From positions 744,001 through 808,000 of the forward strand of contig NC_003284.9 in the NCBI RefSeq assembly GCF_000002985.6: a stretch of DNA of 64,000 bases, in the 5' to 3' direction. The notes beneath the pieces are model-generated. The model made no database searches. It saw only the letters and a program-made list of their open reading frames with translations, and was not told the origin of the DNA. The DNA is from Caenorhabditis elegans (lineage: Eukaryota; Nematoda; Chromadorea; Rhabditida; Rhabditidae). Shown here in pieces: positions 60,157 through 64,000 of this stretch (position 1 is its first letter; each line of letters opens with the position of its first letter). The translations under genes were made by a program, and so were the position numbers.

Positions 60157-60247
60157 ATTTACCAACTTTTCCCCTTTTTTGCTGTGTTTAATTTTATCAC
60201 TTTTGTAAATCTAAAGATCTCATTTTCATTCAATTCACGGTTATTTT

Positions 60248-60253
60248 AATAAA
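60248..60253 (+). terminator. Polyadenylation signal of the chemoreceptor gene
   Basis: AATAAA 92 bases after the stop codon. Confidence 0.7.
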
Positions 60254-61462
60254 TATTCTGTTCGTAAAATTTTCGGAAAAATTGAACAATCAGCTGATAT
60301 CTTATTTAGAAAAAAAACGTCGGCCCTGAAACTTGATATCCTTATCATCTTTGAACGTCTGTTGAGAAACTTGCAAACACTGGTCAATGAGATTTGGTAT
60401 TTGAACTTTCAAAGAAACTAATTCAATTCATCATTTAAAAAATCCGATTATAAATTAGTATTTTGTTGATTTAATCTGACTAAAACATGCTGATTTCAGA
60501 AGAGAATACACATAAAAATTGCGGTTCGCGTGTATGAGATGTGTATTCAAATTTCGCCACAAAATTTTAGTACAGTAGGGTAATTTTTATAATTTGGCAA
60601 AATTATTTTTGGTCATTGACTTTAAAAACTCAAAATTTCTAAAAAAAACCAAACATCGTAATAATTCTTTAAAAAATTTCAAATACTTTATAGTGGTTTA
60701 AAGATATTGAAAAGTTTTGTAGATAAATCTAAAAATTTTCTGACTTGTGCGTAAGAATAAGTTGCCAAATTTTCACGTGTTATCAATGCTGTTTTTGGTT
60801 TTTCAGGACCCAGTTTTTGCTTTCCCAGTTTGAAATTTATTTCCATGGTTGCTAACTGGACTAAACATCATTGTGAAAAGCTTAACATTTCAAAAAATAC
60901 AGACAAACTGTTACTCATGTGAAAGTCAACAAAAAGTCTTGTCTACGAAATTTATATTCTCATAATATTCTTATTGTTTATACTTAAATGGACTTCAAAC
61001 CTGCAACAATTCTTATTTTAAAAAACAAGTTTTTCCTAGAAGCATTTTGCCAAAAATGTGACAGGAAATTTTAAAGAATTTAAGAATCTTTGAAGAGTTT
61101 CATGAAGGTTTTTTAAGACTAAGGTCTCTTTTTTAAAAAACATCTCTAATTTTGAAACGAGAATTTTATAAAAATAAATTGTTAGTCAGACCTGTCCTGC
61201 TTACCAGTGAATGGCCAAAACCCAGAGTGGCCATTTGGCAAAAACTGAAATGGTATTCTTACTCCTGACAACCTCAGCTTTCGAATGACATACGTCTCGA
61301 GCCAAATGGCCACTCTGGGTTTTGGCCATTCCCTAGTTAATTTTTTATTTGTTTCTCTATTTTTAAATCAAACAAAAAAATCGAAATAAAAAATCCTACT
61401 AAACGTGAGTGGCAAAAAAATAACACAACAGAAACAAAAAACCATGTTCCATGATGCAATAC
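60254..61462. other. Intergenic region right of the chemoreceptor
   Basis: AT-rich sequence with no gene seen. The only structured element is the perfect inverted repeat at 61210-61330. Confidence 0.5.
61210..61330. repeat. Perfect 30-bp inverted repeat with 61-base loop
   Basis: 61210-61239 and 61301-61330 are exact reverse complements over 30 bases. The outer end is AATGGCCAAAACCCAGAGTG and the inner end is GGCCATTTGGC. The loop (61240-61300) is AT-rich. No ORF. Confidence 0.92.
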
Positions 61463-61728
61463 TGTTACGACGACCGTCGTATAAATATTATTTTGATCTA
61501 CCTTTATTGATCTGCCCTCGTGTCTTTGTAGTATGCACTTTCCCACTTTCCCGCGTCTTTCCCCCTTTCCCGTTCACCCCTATAAAAGGAGATGACTCGT
61601 TCATTTCTACACTCTTCTACTGGCCTAAGAGACTGTTTTACCCTTATCTCCCTACCTTGCCTTTAGCCCTTATTGCTCTATTGTTTCTAACTATTTTTTC
61701 AATAAATATATGATCTGTGATCATAACA
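61463..61728 (+). mobile_element. LTR-like element, probable retrotransposon long terminal repeat
   Basis: A 266-base unit with TGTTA at its left end and TAACA at its right, the 5'-TG...CA-3' inverted ends of an LTR. Inside are a TATA box (TATAAAAGG at 61581) and AATAAA at 61701, in the right order for U3, R and U5. Immediately after the right end comes ACTGGCGATCAGGATGAG, which resembles a tRNA primer-binding site (these start TGG). A 24-base direct repeat of the LTR end (61706-61729) recurs at 61747-61770. No second LTR, gag or pol with intact frame is present in the window, so this is a solo LTR or the left end of a decayed element. Confidence 0.65.
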
Positions 61729-63083
61729 ACTGGCGATCAGGATGAGATATATGATCTGTGATTATAACAAATACACAACAATATTAAATTGAATTCCCAT
61801 AACGGCTGTTCTTATCTTCAATAAACCGGACCACAAAGCCCACAATCGATCAAGAAGATCCGACTCAGAATATAAACATATTCAAAAAAATCGGAGGTAT
61901 AAAGATTCCCGAAGACACTTTCCAATTACCCAAACTGTTCAAATTCTTGGTAAAATCTTCTTACTGGAACACTCATGACATAGTAAACTGTTGGGTCATT
62001 TCCTCCATGGTTACATTGAACCAATCATGATCGAGCAAAAAGATCCGACCCGTACCAATTGTTTTTCAAAAGTATTGGAGGTTTGTGGAACAGTTGGATA
62101 ATAGTCGAAGATTGATAGTTAGTTCTCTGACTGATTGGGGACCGGAAAGATAATCACTGAATAAAAAATGAGAAGAGGAAAAAATAAGGAAAAAAACCTT
62201 GTTTCCGTGTCCTTGTTAAATAGTTTAAAATTTGTTTTTTATTGTTTACATTAGGAAAAACTTCCTGTTTTGTTAACAAAATCCGGTAAATAAGTTTTAC
62301 GGCAATTCACATTGGTATCTAGAGTCGTATGGGTAGAAAGAATCGTATTCTTCTTTATAAAGAAAAAGTGAATATCACATCAAACTTGTGTCGTTGCGTC
62401 GTTGTTTATTTTTGTGCGATCATATTTTTTCTATAATAGTTATTTTAATTTAGCAAACACCCAATGCCTGAAAACAGTTTTGAAATGTTTTATTTTCTGA
62501 GTAATACATATCTTGGTCGTATCTTAATTGTTTTGTATTCAAATAGTATTTTAAAAAATATTTTACTTCTTGTATAAATTACAAATGAAGTAGCTACTGT
62601 TTTAATGCAACTATTATTTTCCCCTGCCAATTCCCTCTTCGCATTCCGCTTTTATTCTCCCTGTGCGATTATCGCGCAGGGGTGTTTGTTGCTGCGTCTC
62701 TTGTGTGGTCTCATCCGATCGCAAGCTAATTGTTTCGTTAAACCGATACGCGCAGGGAAAAAAAAATACGCAGCTGAATTATGAGAAATAGTACAGGGGT
62801 CATTAGGAACACAGCCGTGGCAGATTAGATTTGTGTATTAAAATTTCTAGAAAGAGAAATTATAATTTTTAGATTTGAAAAAAAAGGAATTATATTTTTT
62901 CATCACAAACGTACACTCACTTCAGTTGTAAAATAAAACATTTTGAACTTTTTTTCTTGGCTTAAACTGTACAGCTTCAAGGTATTAAAAAATATTTTGC
63001 AAAATTTTTATGCGAAAAAAAAACTATTTATGATCCATTACTTTAAATTAAAGTCTACAAAACATCCCACATCAAAGATTAAA
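61729..63083. other. Intergenic region after the LTR-like element
   Basis: 61850-62150 contains short frame fragments (FQLPKLFKFLVKSSYWNTHD) of moderate GC that could be decayed internal sequence of the element, but stops interrupt every frame. 62625-62765 is GC-richer, with the hairpin CCCTGTGCG / CGCGCAGGGG (62659-62682) and a third related motif CGCGCAGGG (62750). The remainder is AT-rich. Confidence 0.4.
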
Positions 63084-64000
63084 TTAAATTTCACACTGTG
63101 GTTTCAGGCAAGCTCCAGAAATTCTAGTTGACAAAATCGTTGAAACCGATGGATCTGGAAAATGATCATATTTTAATTAAATTTGATTTTGAATAAAAAT
63201 AAACTTACGTGTTTCGTTGCAAATATCGCACGTTTTTGGGCACAACGCTCTCACAATTTTTCTATTAAACTCTTTCTGATCTTCACATTTACAATGGTGA
63301 TGAGGGTGTTTTGCACATTTTTCACACTTGGAGTGAGAGCACTTTTCACAAGATTTCGAGTTTATTGGGCAATCCTGTTCTTTGTTTTGTTCTTTCTGGT
63401 GTGCAGGTTCTTGTTCTTCCAAGCTGAAATTATTTAAATTTATCTTGAAAAAAAAATTCAAATCGTTTTTGATCGGATGTTATTCTTTTGCAAAACGGTT
63501 AATTACAAAAAATTTTGACTACTTCCTTTTCTTACCAAAACCAAATTGGAAATGCTATTGTTAACAGTTTTTTGTTGAAAGAACTTACAAAACATGATCT
63601 ATGAATTCCAACATTCTCGATCTATTTTTCGGATTCGTCGAGAACTTCTTCACTGCTTCTTTCAAAAACTTTGCATTTTCTGCCTCCGTATGGCAATAGA
63701 TTCTTAACTTGTCACAATCTTCCACAAAATCGGTGCACTTCTTCAAAGGAGCAGCAGTTGTCGTTGCAATGGTAGTTGGAATTGAAGTAGTGCTGGTTGT
63801 AGTTGGGGCTGGGGTAGTTGTGGTAGTAGTTGGTTTTTGAGTAGTAGTTGGTGCTGGAGTTGTAGTGGTTGTTGTAGTGGTTGTTGGCTTAGGAGTTGTG
63901 GTAGTAGTGGTGGTAGTTGTAGGTAGAGGTGTTGTTGGAACTTCTCGTTTTACAGAATTTCCCTTTCCATCTTTCCCTGAATATTTGCCGGTGGAAGTTT
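63084..64000 (-). CDS. Thr/Pro-rich secreted protein with ShK-like Cys region, 5' end outside window
   Basis: Three exons are visible: 64000-63589 (open to the window edge), 63423-63209 and 63154-63084, with TAA at 63084-63086. The visible part is about 232 residues. It begins with a mucin-like Thr/Pro stretch (runs of T with PKP, PAP and QKP), a probable site of O-glycosylation. Next is a Cys-containing helical segment (CTDFVEDCDKLRIYC). A short Cys/His-rich insert (CEKCSHSKCEKCAKHPHHHC) precedes KIVRALCPKTCDIC, the classic end of an ShK domain. It therefore looks like one ShK domain split by an unusual insert. The short final exon adds 23 residues ending KPQCEI. The signal peptide should lie beyond the window. 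Confidence 0.85.

Noticed and set aside
1..64000. tRNA, rRNA, microRNA, CRISPR, bacterial-type operators
   Set aside because: I scanned for tRNA B-box-like GGTTCGA/CAAATCC contexts and for familiar small-RNA sequences and saw none; CRISPR and operators are not expected in a nematode nuclear genome. A covariance-model scan would be decisive for RNA genes.

Overview
The window reads as nematode nuclear DNA, and almost certainly Caenorhabditis elegans. It is AT-rich, its introns are mostly short with TTTCAG-type acceptors, its intergenic DNA is full of foldback repeats, and several genes have an acceptor-like AG just before the ATG, as expected for spliced-leader trans-splicing. Five genes are recognisable as C. 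elegans loci from their products: aex-3, dyf-11, trap-2, ile-2 and nas-15. From memory these sit together on the left arm of chromosome X (clones C02H7 and T04G9). That placement is recollection, not something the sequence shows.

Layout. 0-1 kb: last exon of a + strand gene cut by the window edge, then a possible 79-residue gene close behind it. 1-8.8 kb: gene-poor DNA. 8.9-15.7 kb (-): aex-3, a 20-exon DENN-domain Rab GEF. 15.7-19.8 kb: a 4-kb divergent intergenic region with a 20-bp poly-C tract, two foldback elements and, at its right end, a consensus DAF-19 X-box for dyf-11. 19.8-22.7 kb (+): dyf-11 (IFT54). 23.3-24.1 kb (-): trap-2, sharing a 0.5-kb bidirectional promoter with ile-2 (+, 24.6-26.5 kb). 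26.8-27.8 kb (+): a small secreted protein. 28.5-31.2 kb (+): an AASDHPPT-type phosphopantetheinyl transferase. 33.7-36.2 kb (+): nas-15, an astacin with three ShK modules. 37.0-41.1 kb (-): an unrecognised membrane protein with a long acidic tail. 44.4-51.3 kb (+): an unrecognised protein of about 1,610 residues with an AT-hook. 51.3-58.8 kb: gene-poor, repeat-rich DNA including a 454-bp near-perfect hairpin. 58.8-60.2 kb (+): a chemoreceptor-type 7TM protein. 60.2-63.1 kb: intergenic, with a 30-bp perfect inverted repeat and an LTR-like element. 63.1-64.0 kb (-): the 3' part of a Thr/Pro-rich, ShK-like secreted protein that runs off the window.

The genes do not form one pathway. Three themes recur: vesicle and secretory traffic (aex-3, trap-2, ile-2), ciliated sensory neurons (dyf-11, the chemoreceptor) and secreted Cys-rich ShK proteins (nas-15, the right-edge gene). 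I found no convincing new multi-gene system. The best leads are the uncharacterised genes, the large hairpin, the LTR-like element, a GC-AG intron in aex-3 confirmed by homology, and several families of foldback and CAGTGC repeats. Exon boundaries were read by eye from frame, splice consensus and family similarity. No search was run.
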